This document shows positions 24,286 to 35,454 of a stretch of DNA of 64,000 nt, piece by piece. Position 1 is the first letter of the stretch, and each line of letters starts with the position of its first letter. The notes beneath the pieces are model-generated. The model saw only the letters and a program-made list of their open reading frames with translations. It had not been told where the DNA came from and searched no databases. The translations under genes and the position numbers were made by a program. Source of the DNA: Silene latifolia (taxonomy: Eukaryota; Streptophyta; Magnoliopsida; Caryophyllales; Caryophyllaceae); contig NC_133534.1 of assembly GCF_048544455.1 (NCBI RefSeq), positions 121,792,269-121,856,268 of the forward strand, written 5' to 3'.

Positions 24286-25281
24286 TGTTGGGGTTGGTGT
24301 CCTTAACAGTTAGTGCAAGGACTTATAAACCTCTAAAAGGATCAAAGGGCATACCTTTGGTATTATTATCAGTTGATCCACGTTTATCAATAACGGTTGG
24401 CTTGCTAGATAAGTTTGACGTTATTGTCATACAGATGGCGGTGATCAACTGGTCCCTAAAAGTCACACCTATAGGATACGTTTGAGAGACGTGACGGTAT
24501 GAAAATACAGTCATGTAGATGCCAAATTTGACTAACCAGTTAGTCCGAGTTATTTGACTAGTAATTAGTCAGAAATGTGATGTTGAGATATTATATTTAA
24601 TACGGATTAAATATCATGAGCTAAAGGCGAATTAACAGATTAATTCGTAAAATTAAATATAAGCGTTTTATATTTAATTAAATGTATATTGAATATTAAT
24701 TATACAATATCGTTTTGTCGGACATGTATTAATACTTCAACTAACCCGTGTTATTAGTTGATGTTTTAAGCCGATAACCGATGACGATTTATAATAAGAA
24801 ACCGCGTCATATACATTTAGCAAGACGAGTCGGATCAGTCGGATCACGAGTTAAATGAGGAGGAAGTGGAAAGCCCACTCCCCCCTCTAGTGACCCGCGG
24901 ACCGAGGTCATCAAAAGGAGAGGTTTCTTCTCCTTTTGAAAAATAATTCATTTGGAAAAATAAACTAGGGTTTTAAAGAGCATTCTCCTCTGAAAAACCG
25001 AGATCTCTCATCTCGAAAAACTCACATCAGTTCTCCCAATATTGCAAGGCAATCGGAGAACACCATCTAGCACGAGGGCATATCTCGGACAAGTCTTGGG
25101 TGCAACAATTAGGAGGGAATCTCGTTTGATTTCTGTTCTTTACGCCGTGCATCAAAGGACCCGAGGTTGATTTCTAATCTTTATTGTTTCCTTGTTATTT
25201 TCGTTTTATGACTATAAATTACATATGAATTTTACGTTATAGTCCTACAATTAAAGGGTAGTATACGGATATATACCCACA
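24286..25281 (+). repeat. copia 5' LTR, 996 bp
   Basis: From TGTTGGGGTTGGTGTCC to GATATATACCCACA. Contains 'agttattagttgatg' and 'atgaggaggaagtgg' blocks also found in the 3' LTR. TG...CA termini. Confidence 0.94.
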
Positions 25282-25283
25282 AG

Positions 25284-25295
25284 TGGTATCAGAGC
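25284..25295 (+). promoter_or_regulatory. copia primer-binding site (initiator Met tRNA)
   Basis: TGGTATCAGAGC lies two bases after the LTR and is the standard plant copia site complementary to the 3' end of initiator-methionine tRNA. It primes minus-strand DNA synthesis. Confidence 0.92.
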
Positions 25296-27246
25296 GAGGC
25301 CACGTAAATTTTCCTATGTGTTTTTCATAAAAACGATTTGAGACGATCATGTTTTGTCTAGAAAACCGTGCGGCTGGAATTTTATTTCAGTTGTTTTCTG
25401 TTTTTTTTGAACCGTGTCATGTTTACACACGGCTGATCTTTTGTTTTCGATTTGTTTTCACATATTGTTGTTTTATACGGAAATTATAACAATATGTCAT
25501 GTTTTGGCAATTTATAAAATTGTTTTGATGTGTTTTTGATCAGTTTTGCGATTGTTTTGTTTCATCAAAACAGTTTTCACGAGGGTTTTAAGTTTTCAGA
25601 GACTTTTGCACTCGATCGACCAAGTTTTTAATCGATCGAGTGGTTTTTCTGTCTTATTTTTGTTCGATCGAGTCCCTGTGGTACTCGATCGACCCCTCTT
25701 CTAAACCCTACTGCTCGATCGAGTTGTCCTCGTACTCGATCGAGTAGATTTGCTGATAAAGGTACTCGATCGACCACCAGTTTAGTCGATCGAGCACTTT
25801 CTGTTTGGCAACCTTCTCGATCGACTTGCAGATCAGTCGATCGAGCCCCTTAGTTCCTCGATCGAGCACTTGTGTCCCTGGATCGAGGGATTTCCGTTTT
25901 GACAGCTTTGAAAATTTGTTTCTTTTGATTTAAATTTTCTTTTGGCTTCAATATGTACTTTATACGGATATTGTACACTCGCTATGATTGTGAAACGGTT
26001 CACACACGTACCATTAAGTTATTTTAAAGCGTATTTAAAGTAACGGATTGTAATGGATTAAAATTAAATGATAGAAGCGGTTTTATCACATGATTTTTAA
26101 TCATTAAAAGGTGGTTTGGATAAATTTAACATAATTACGGAATTATGTCACGAATGATTTTGTTTTTAGTTGATGCATTTTTATTTATCGTTTATTTTGA
26201 ATGCCGTGAATGCCTTTTATTACGTATTTAATTTTTTTTACAATCAGTTGTAACTTAGTGTGGCCTTAGTAGAACGTGTTACCGTAATGATGGAACACGG
26301 TCTTGGTTGTATTTTGAGATCTCGTATCTCCGTTTTGTTTTTTTTTTTCACTTGTAATTACAGTTTTAATTAGAATGTAATTAGGTTTATATTTTGTAAT
26401 TTTATTTGTAATTTTTGAGAAGACCAAAGATGGAGACCGGATGCTCACTCCCGCTACTTGGATCAAGATGGAACATCAAGACAAGCTTTTCGGGTCCAAC
26501 GGTGGATTCCAAAGTTGTATTATGTTCTTATACTAGGATAGGCCACACTAGGACCTTTTTATTTACGTATTGCATTCCTTTATTTATTTTTCGTAACGAT
26601 AATATGCATCATATTCCGCCTAAAAACCAAACCACCTAATTATTGCATGAAAACTGACACATATAGAGGTCACGAGTTAGTTTTCATTGACATTCTCATG
26701 TCACACGTTTTAAAGCCATCATCCAAATAAATTCATTCACGACAAACGCTAGTTATTCGTTCACTTAAAATGAATTATAATTTTGTTGATGGGATCTTCC
26801 TCGTATAAACTAAAATTGAGAACGGTCTTTATAGGTCAAACTCCAATGAGTCCCTTCTTCGTCGGTAGGCATAATATGACCCCTTCTACGTCGGGTAAGT
26901 TGGAACCGATTGACCTATTTTATCTCAACACTATGGTCACTAAACGATCCTGTGATTATGGTGGACTATAGATGGGATTTACGGAAATCTATCGACCAAG
27001 AGTTCTTACGAAGAATTAGCTAAACAGTTGGCTTATCAATTTACAGAAATTGAGTCTTGGGATCACTTGTATCATTCTTGAGGGAGATCAATTATGCAAG
27101 TGCGAGAGTCTACATGTTAAAATGAATTTTAAAATAGACTTAAATCACCTCGATGAGTTGCTTATTTCGTTTTGTTTTTCTTTCTTTTTCGGTGTAGATC
27201 ACGTTTTTAAAGCGCTAAACAACAAATGGTGGTTCTACGATAACCC
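25296..27246 (+). other. copia 5' leader (non-coding)
   Basis: Two kilobases between primer-binding site and gag without a usable frame. Apart from the palindrome cluster at 25612-25865 it is T-rich with no recognisable gene. Such long leaders can carry packaging and regulatory signals, but none can be assigned here. Confidence 0.6.
25612..25865 (+). repeat. eleven TCGATCGA palindromes with 20-21 / 30-32 bp spacing
   Basis: TCGATCGA occurs at 25612, 25632, 25664, 25685, 25715, 25736, 25766, 25786, 25817, 25837 and 25858. Intervals are 20, 32, 21, 30, 21, 30, 20, 31, 20 and 21 bp. Flanks between sites are not conserved. It lies in the untranslated leader between the primer-binding site and gag. 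A degenerate site (GGATCGAG) follows near 25880. Confidence 0.93.
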
Positions 27247-30200
27247 AATGCCAAGTGCCACATTGGACCGTGAGTCCCGGCTTCGGATCTTCATGAATCG
27301 GATGAATCGGTCTACTCGATCGAAGAATGATGGATCCAACTTCGCGGACCGGGAGGCGGCATTACGGAATCTGCTGCTGGCGCGACGGGAAGCTCAAATA
27401 TCTCTTGGAGCCCATCCCGGCAAACCCAGGTCCCACGGCTAGAGCTGCTGAAATCACCAAGTTTAATGATTTCTGTATGGAAGCGGGTGCGATTAAAAAC
27501 GTACTCATTTTTGCAATGGAACCCAATTTGCAGAAACGCTTCATAGCCCATGGTGCAAACAAGATTTTCACCACGCTCACCAAGGAATTCTCGAAAGCAC
27601 CGAGAATCGTGACCTATGAGCATACCACTCGCTTCTTTGATGCGAGACTCCCGAAGGGCCAACCGGTTAGCCCACACATTCTCAGCATGATTGAGAATGT
27701 CGAGAAACCGGAGACCTTTAATCGTAACATCAGCGAGAACATTGTTATCGACCGCATACTTCACTCACTCCACGATGGTTATTCGCAATTTAGAGCGAAT
27801 TACTATATGAATGATTTGAAGAAGACTCCCCATGAACTGCACTCCCTCCTCGTACAGACCGAGAAGGACATGAAGTTCAGTGGGAGCATGAAACAGGATG
27901 TTCTCGTTGTGTCAAATAAAGGAAAGGGTAAGGGCAAAGCTCAGGCAAACCTAGCAGTAGGTAAGGCGAAGTTCAAGAAGTCGGGTTCAGGTAAGAGTGG
28001 TCCTGGTGAGTCGAGCAACTCATCAGGCACGACAAAGAGCAAGAATGAAAACATGGAATGCCATCACTGCCACATGACTGGGCATTGGAGACGCACATGT
28101 CCTGTTTATCATGAGGACTTAAAAGCAGGTCGTGTTAAACCTGTTGGTATGTCTTCTTCTTCTACTTTTATTCATATGATTGAGATTAACCACGCAAGTT
28201 ACGGAACTTGGGTACTTGATACTGGTTGTGGTTCTCATATGTGTAATCATGTGCGGGGGCTCGAAACATCGAACCCCTCGTAAAGGGTGAGGTGGACTGC
28301 GTGTTGGGAATGGAGCAAGAGTATTTTGCCATCTCAAAGGGGACATATGTGATCCAGCTTCCAAGCGGATTTGAGTTGTCATTATATGACTGCTATTATG
28401 TACCTAGTCTTTCTAAGAACATTATTTCGGTTTTCGCACTTGACAAACTTGGTTTTTCATTTGTAATAGAAAATAATGCTTGCATTTTCTCATTACACGA
28501 TATGATTTCTGACAAGGCGAGTCTCCATGAACGGAATTTATGTTTTAGATCGGACCAATGAAATATTACACGTAATGAATAAAAAGTTAAAGGTTGGTGA
28601 CAAAGATCAAACGTATCTATGGCACTCCCGTATGGGACACATTAATGAGAAACGCGTAAAAGACTCATCAAACATGGAGCTATCTCGGCCTTTGATTTTC
28701 AATCATTTGGCACGTGTGAATCATGTCTCATCGGTAAGATGACTCGGATTTCCTTCAAAGGTGTTGGAATGCGCGGCTGGCGACCTATTAGGGCTCATAC
28801 ACACGGATGTATGTGGTCCTATGTCAATCACCGCACGAGAAGGCTATAGGTATTTCATCACTTTCACGGACGATTTAAGTAGATATGGCTATGTCTACTT
28901 AATGAAGCACAAGAGTGAATCCTTTGAGAAATTCAAGGAATACCAAAATAGGGTACAGAACCTATTGGGTAGAAAGATAAAAACACTGCATTCGGATCGT
29001 GGTGGCGAGTATCTTTCTCACGAGTTTGATCAACACCTAAAGGACTGTGGGATTGCCCTACAGTTAACTCCACCTGGAACACCTCAGTTGAATGGTGTGT
29101 CCGAACGGAGAAATCGAACACTACTTGATATGGTTCGATCCATGATGAGTCACACGATTTTACCTGATTCATTATGGGGTTATGCTCTTTTGTCAGCCGC
29201 TCTAATACTTAACCGAAGTCCGTCTAAAGCTGTTGACAAGACTCCATATGAACTATGGAAGGGAACGGTCCCTAACTTGTCCTTTATACGGGTTTGGGGC
29301 TGCGAGGCTTATGTCAAGTGGAGACACGAGGATAAGCTCGGCCCGCGATCGGTCAAGACATACTTTATAGGTTATCCTAAAGGAACACTTGGTCATTACT
29401 TCTATTCGCCAACCGAACAACGTGTTTTTGTTGCGGCTAGTGCGACATTCTTAGAGAAGGAATTTCTCGAGAATGCAAAGAGTGATAGAACCTTCGACCT
29501 GTCGGAGATTCCAGAACCAAGTACCGAGCAACTATTGGAGGAACCTATTCCTTCAATCCCGGCTGCGGTTAACATTCCTGAGGAACCTAGGAGGTCGGGA
29601 AGAGTCTCTATTCCTCCGGACAGATACATCGGTATGGTCGAGGAACATGACATAGATGACGTTCTACTCTTAACGAGTAGTGAACCCGCAACCTATAAAG
29701 GTGCCATGACTAGTTCTGACTCAAAGCTATGGCTTGAGGCCATGCAATCCGAGATGGACTCCATGTATGAGAACAACGTGTGGGATCTTGTTGACTTACC
29801 TGCTAAGGTTCGTCCCCTTCAATGCAAATGGCTTTACAAGATAAAGCATTCTGTGGAAGGTCAACAAGATATCTACAAAGCACGACTAGTTGCTAAAGGT
29901 TTCACCCAAGTGCCAGGTTTGCACTACGATGAGATTTTTGCACCCGTAGTTATCTTTGCGTTCCATTCGGATTATCTTAGCGATTGCCGCTTTTCATGAC
30001 TATGAAATTTGGCAAATGGACGTGAAAACCGCCTTCTTAAACGGCTTTTTGGAGGAAGAGTTGTACATGGTACAACCCGAAGGTTTCATCGATCCAGTAC
30101 ATCCTAAGAAAGTGTGCAAGCTTAAGCGTTCCATTTATGCACTTAAGCAAGCATCAAGGAGTTGGAATCATCGCTTCGACCAAGTGATAAAAGAAAATAG

Positions 30201-31265
30201 ATTTACTCGATCGGTCGAGGAACCATGTCTATATATCAAGTCGAGTGGGAGCAAGATTGTCTTCCTAATATTGTATGTTGACGACATACTCCTGATTGGG
30301 AATGACATACCTCTCTTATCTTCGGTGAAAGTATGGTTGAAAAACCATTTCCAGATGAAAGATCTGGGAGAGGCACAAAGAATTCTAGGCATCCGTATCT
30401 ATCGAGATAGATCACGACGGATGTTATCTCTCGATCGGGAGTCTTACATAGACAAAGTCCTAGAGAGATTCAAAGATGACTAACTCCAAGAAGGGGTTCC
30501 TTCCTATGGCTCCAGGGGTGCATTTGAGCAAGTCTCAGGCACCAGAGACACCGGAAGAGAAAGAGCGCATGACACGGATTCCTTATGCTTCGGCAATAGG
30601 ATCAATCATGTATGCCATGATATGCACACGTCCGGACGTGGCATATGCATTGAGTATGACAAGTCGATTCCAACAAAGAACCAGGTGAACCACATTGGTT
30701 GGTCTGTCAAGAACATTCTTAAGTACCTCCGGAGGACTAAAGATTGGGCATTGACTTATGGAGGCTCTCAAAAGCTATGCGCAACCGATTCTGTGAGATG
30801 CTAGCTTCCAAACGGATCGAGATGACTCGAAATCTCGATCCGGATTCGTTTTTACTCTTAATGGCGCTGCAGATCATTTGGAAGAGTTCGAAACAAATCA
30901 CATAAAGAGATTCTACGACCGAGTCCGAGTACTATGCCGCGTCGAAGCTACAAAGGAAGCGATATGGATGCGTCAATTCTTACATGGGCTATCTGTAGTG
31001 CCTAGTTCGAATGACCCGATCACCATCTATTGCGACAATAGTGGTGCCATCTTCCAAGCTAAGGAGCCAAAGTCTAGCAACAAATCTAGACATGTACAAC
31101 GGAAAGCTCATCTAATCCGGGATTACGTGGAGCAAAAGGAAGTAGTGATAGAAAAGATTGCTACTGAGATGATAACATAGAGATCCTCTCACTAAAGCAT
31201 TACGACAAGATAAGCATGAAGGGCACGTAAATTCCATGGGAATCAAACGTGTTCCTGAGTTGTAG
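27247..31265 (+). pseudogene. copia gag-pol polyprotein, multiply frameshifted
   Basis: Domains in order: gag N-terminus (about 27247-27350), then after a frame change gag core (27370-28000; LEPIPANPGPTARAAEITKF) and zinc knuckle CHHCHMTGHWRRTC (28060). Protease active site WVLDTGCGSHMCNH (28210), stop at 28281. Pre-integrase TYLWHSRMGHINEKR (28615). Integrase core (28780-29500) with LIHTDVCGPMS, TLHSDRGGEYL and NGVSERRNRTL. Reverse transcriptase (29740-30480) with a frame change near 29955 and the active site LYVDDILLIGND intact. RNase H (30600-31200) in several frames with YCDNSGAIFQAKEPKS, ending in TAG at 31265. At least seven breaks exclude autonomous activity. Gene order PR-IN-RT-RH is diagnostic of Ty1/copia. 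Confidence 0.92.
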
Positions 31266-32109
31266 TACTCTTTTATGGATTAGATTCATTCTCCTTTGTA
31301 CTCTATACGACATCATCGTTTTGATATTTTATATATATTTTGTTTTTCATGTGGAATTGTAAGACAATTTTGAACACCACAAAGTGAACTGAACAAACAT
31401 CATATCTTTTTAGTCCTTAATTGCCCACATGAGTGATAACTCGCAATTATTCGTGACGTTGGTTGATGGTGGGTTCAACGAGCCATAAGTCAACCGGTTG
31501 ACTGACCAATCACAGAGGCGATTTATACGGATATTTCGTAGGACACTAATGTGACATCGACGTGGAGTCCTAAATGTTTTATAACATTCCGTGCCCGGTC
31601 GTGGATAGGACCTCCATGGTGATCCTAAGAGTCGATTCTTTTGACTATCGACTGTCTCTTGAGACTACGGCAGACTTTGGGTGACTTTGGTTTCTTTCTC
31701 ACGGTCATCCGTAACAGGGGGCCAAGTAGATTTTTTTCGGGTCATTTCATCTCGTGCTTAGATCGGAAGGAGTCGAGTTGAAGGAAATATTCAGCCTTTA
31801 TCGGGTACTCGATATTTCTCAGGGCCACTCGAGGAGTCAGAATCGAAATGCATGGCCATGCTCGGACACGGATTCGTTTTATCGTTAAGTAACTCTCTAG
31901 TCGGGAAACCACTCTAGATACGGATCGATTGTAAAATACGACCTTTGTGGATCCCAGATCGCAAATTGTTTTACATTGAGTGGGAGAAATTTTAAATGAA
32001 TATGAGAATCGGTTATCGCACATACACTTGTACGGACAAGTGGGAGTTTGTTGGAGCTTGTGTCCTCCAGTTAGTGCGGATAACGTCATTGCACATACAC
32101 TTGTACGGA
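31266..32109 (+). other. copia 3' untranslated region
   Basis: Non-coding stretch between the pol remnant and the polypurine tract. It contains a 29-bp direct repeat at its end, listed separately. No gene is seen. Confidence 0.6.
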
Positions 32110-32119
32110 CAAGTGGGAG
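32018..32119 (+). repeat. 29-bp direct repeat containing the polypurine tract, spaced 73 bp
   Basis: Two perfect 29-bp copies (32018-32046 and 32091-32119) begin 'gcacatacacttgtacggac' and end 'aagtgggag'. The first is followed by 'tttgttggagcttgtgtcc', which resembles the LTR start 'tgttggggttggtgtcc'. So a second, partial polypurine-tract/LTR-start unit lies just upstream of the true one. Confidence 0.88.
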
Positions 32120-32121
32120 CT
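32110..32121 (+). promoter_or_regulatory. copia polypurine tract
   Basis: 'aagtgggagct' directly precedes the 3' LTR (TGTTGGGG at 32122). Primes plus-strand DNA synthesis. Confidence 0.8.
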
Positions 32122-33118
32122 TGTTGGGGTTGGTGTCCTTAACAGTTAGTGCAAGGACTTATAAACCTCTAAAAGGATCAAAGGGCATACCTTTGGTATT
32201 ATTATCAGTTGATCCACGTTTATCAATAACGGTTGGCTTGCTAGATAAGTTTGATGTTATTGTCATACAGATGGCGGTGATCAACTGGTCCCTAAAAGTC
32301 ACACCTATAGGATACGTTTGAGAGACGTGACGGTATGAAAATACAGTCATGTAGATGCCAAATTTGACTAACCAGTTAGTCCGAGTTATTTGACTAGTAA
32401 TTAGTCAGAAATGTGATGTTGAGATATTATATTTAATACGAATTAAATATCATGAGCTAAGGCGAATTAACCAGTTAATTCGTAAAATTAAATATAAGCG
32501 TTTTATATTTAATTAAATGTATATTGAATATTAATTATACAATATCGTTTTGTCGGACATGTATTAATACTTCAACTAACCCGTGTTATTAGTTGATGTT
32601 TTAATAGCCGATAACCGATGACGATTTATAATAAGAAACCGCGTCATATACATTTAGCAAGACGAGTCGGATCAGTCGGATCACGAGTTAAATGAGGAGG
32701 AAGTGGAAAGCCCACTCCCCCCTCTAGTGACCCGCGGACCGAGGTCATCAAAAGGAGAGGTTTCTTCTCCTTTTGAAAAATAATTCATTTGGAAAAATAA
32801 ACTAGGGTTTTAAAGAGCATTCTCCTCTGAAAAACCGAGATCTCTCATCTCGAAAAACTCACATCAGTTCTCCCAATATTGCAAGGCAATCGGAGAACAC
32901 CATCTAGCACGAGGGCATATCTCGGACAAGTCTTGGGTGCAACAATTAGGAGGGAATCTCGTTTGATTTCTGTTCTTTACGCCGTGCATCAAAGGACCCG
33001 AGGTCGATTTCTAATCTTTATCGTTTCCTTGTTATTTTCGTTTTATGACTATAAATTACATATGAATTTTACGTTATAGTCCTACAATTAAAGGGTAGTA
33101 TACGGATATATACCCACA
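32122..33118 (+). repeat. copia 3' LTR, 997 bp
   Basis: Same ends as the 5' LTR. Differences seen include gtttgaCg/gtttgaTg, aattaacaGattaa/aattaacCagttaa, a two-base insertion near 32606 and gaggTTga/gaggTCga near 33005. Confidence 0.94.
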
Positions 33119-34060
33119 CCTTCTTGGTATAGACTGCTCCCCAACATTATGAGTATATGCCATATTAGGAGAGGTAACCCAAACCGATACAAAAGGGACC
33201 ATAATAGGTGTAGTCAAGTGTAATGCATGGGAGATAGTTACAGCTGCTGGCTTAATAATGGGGGTTTGGAGTTTGGTTGCTGGTTTAGGAGCAGGGACAT
33301 GAGGTTTGGCTTTTGGTCTCCAGATCTTCTAAGGTCTCTGGCCTCCCTCTTTCCTACATTGATCAGTTGTGTGCCCCATTCCATTACACTTCTCACATGA
33401 CAAAGGCAACCAATCATACACAACTTTTATCTTTTAAACTTTACCTAGTTCATCCAAGAAAACAATCTCAGAAAGGAATTTTTGCCCAATTTTGACTTCC
33501 ACCGTGATTCGAGCATAACCAAGGAAAGCCTTACGAGCAGTAGCTTCATCACATCTAAGATATTTCACAATAAGACCACTTATTTTTGCTAAACACCCAT
33601 GACCCCAGAATTTAATATCCATGTCATATAACTTCATCCAAATAGGAACCAATTGAGCATTATGTTTAATCAATTTAGAGTTTGGATTCCATTCTTTCAC
33701 TATCACGGGTTTGTTATCAAAGATAATATGGCCATTGTTTACAACTTCCATTTGCTTCTCCTTAGTTTTAAAACAAACCAGGAAAATTCCATTTGGGAGA
33801 AACGACACACGATCCACACCATAAGACTGTCAAACTCTCTTTACAAAGCCATAAATCACACTACTAGGGGGTTTCGCACCAAGGATATAACAATAGACAG
33901 CATATGACCAGTATTGCATAATTGGATCTCACATGCGACGTCATCATCACAGCTTGAGAATCAGTTCCTCCGGGACATCAGTATACCCAAGTACGACATC
34001 CACTTCCTGCTCTTCGTCTTCCAAAATTACATCCAACTTTATCGCATCGAGAGGAGGGAA
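33119..34060 (-). pseudogene. LINE ORF1 (DUF4283-type, zinc knuckle), broken
   Basis: Reads VDRVSFLPNGIFLVCFKTKE and AQLVPIWMKLYDMDIKFWGH (DUF4283 pattern). About 127 codons are open (33817-33434), with a TGA where a Trp is expected just upstream (near 33828). A zinc knuckle CEKCNGMGHTTDQC follows in another frame (near 33385-33340). The upstream acidic segment (LEDEEQEVDVVLGYTDVPEE, about 34010-33950) is in a third frame. ORF1 proteins package LINE RNA; this copy cannot. Confidence 0.8.
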
Positions 34061-34100
34061 CTTCAGATTGATTTTACAAGAAGAATTTGGTGATTTCGCC
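33119..34100 (-). mobile_element. LINE split by copia: 5' portion (ORF1)
   Basis: Upstream half of the same minus-strand LINE whose ORF2 lies at 21352-24135. The junction carries the duplicated CCTTC. The 5' boundary is not clear; similarity to LINE coding sequence fades near 34100. Confidence 0.82.
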
Positions 34101-35454
34101 TTGTGCTTACTCGAACTCGCAAAGTTGGTATCAACTTATTTTTAGTTTTTTTATTTAGAATTAATATTATTAATTGGCGATTTAGATTTAGAATTAGTAC
34201 TATTATACTATTGAGGACTATTATTAGGGTTCATAAACTTAGCCAATGCACAAGATTAAGATCCCTTTTTTATATTATTAAAGGTTTTTCTCTCTCCGCA
34301 ATCTCTCTCATCCTCTCTTTGTAAATTGCCTTTGACAAAAATTGAAGTGATGAACCTTACATTGAAGATCTCAAAGAAGAATAGATTGTGTAGGTTGTCT
34401 TCTTTTAATGTTACTTTAAGAGATAATTCTGGCAAGTAAGGTTATAGTTGTCTTAGTTATAGCCTTACCCACCAGGTTTAAGGTTATAGGTGATTTAGCT
34501 ATAACCTTAAGCTGAAATATAAAAGGCACGACTTTGGTAATTTCATATCTGTTTTAAATCGGTTTTTCATAACTTAACTTCAGAATCATTAAAAGAAAAA
34601 CTTGGTTTGTATAGTGAATGAGATTTTGGCATGATTGGATTTTGTGGTTATATGATTTCCTTTAGATTAGCCAACATTTATGTAACAACTAATGAGTTGT
34701 TCTTTGGTCGCTATCTAGGGTTTGATATATTCACATCTAGAACCCTAGTTCAATTCCTTTCAACCTAATACTTAGGGATTCCTACAAATAGAAATGGGCT
34801 TATGAGCCATTACTTCTCTACATGAAACGTTTTGTGCAAACAAAACTTAGGGTAAATCTCAAATAAATATTTGTTAGAGATATTTATTTAGGTTTATTCT
34901 TTCCCAATTGCCAAAGATATTATTGCATTTCATAAGGGAGGATTAGATTTGATCTAAAGAGATATATTTCTTGCGCCTCATTCTACACGACTACGAGGGT
35001 TTCCAAACCAACAACCTAGTCTTCTCTTCAATATAAATATATTGCCTCATGAATTAAAGATACTTTTTGAGCTATAACATCTATTGCAAACAAAATTGAG
35101 TCTTTATGTAAATTTGAAAATCGCTTTTGAAAAGTCGTACTATTAGATTGCAATTATTTCTCATACATCGTTATTGGATAATAGTGCTAAGTATTGTGTC
35201 TTACTCGTTCAAATTTGTGAACATCAAGAACAATTTTGTGCTTTCTTATTAACGTAAGATAGTCGGGTATTTAATGATACTCATTAGATACAACTAGAGT
35301 TAGTTTTATAGTGGGTTAGTTATTTTGTAATCCATAAAAAGGTACTCAAATAATTAATCGAGAATAGTGGACGTAGATTTCGACTTGTGAAACTAAACCA
35401 CTTCAAAACTCGTGTGTCTCTTGCATATTTACATTTCATATTGGAGCAATATGA
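34101..35454. other. non-coding, AT-rich stretch
   Basis: No gene is supported. Includes a perfect 12-bp hairpin (34478-34510, listed separately) and a similar weaker one just before it. Pieces of old repeats are likely, but no element ends were found. Confidence 0.5.
34478..34510. repeat. perfect 12-bp inverted repeat, 9-nt loop
   Basis: TTAAGGTTATAG (34478-34489) and its exact complement CTATAACCTTAA (34499-34510). A related imperfect hairpin, 'aaggttatag...tatagcctt', precedes it at about 34437-34465. Confidence 0.85.

Larger units (their letters stand above)
24286..33118 (+). mobile_element. Ty1/copia LTR retrotransposon, complete ends, defective coding region
   Basis: 8.83-kb element with LTRs of 996 and 997 bp (both TGTTGGGG ... 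ACCCACA), a tRNA-iMet primer-binding site, a long leader, a gag-pol remnant (about 27247-31265), a polypurine tract and a 5-bp TSD (CCTTC). It is inserted in opposite orientation into ORF1 of a LINE. The two LTRs differ at only about ten positions by eye, while the coding region has many frame breaks. Confidence 0.95.

Noticed and set aside
24210-24485. 91-codon frame at the left LTR edge (and its twin at the right LTR)
   Set aside because: It lies inside the copia LTR, and both LTR copies carry it; no domain and no evidence of translation.
25612-25865. CRISPR-like array from regularly spaced palindromes
   Set aside because: The repeats are only 8 bp, the spacing alternates, it lies in a plant retrotransposon leader and there are no cas genes.
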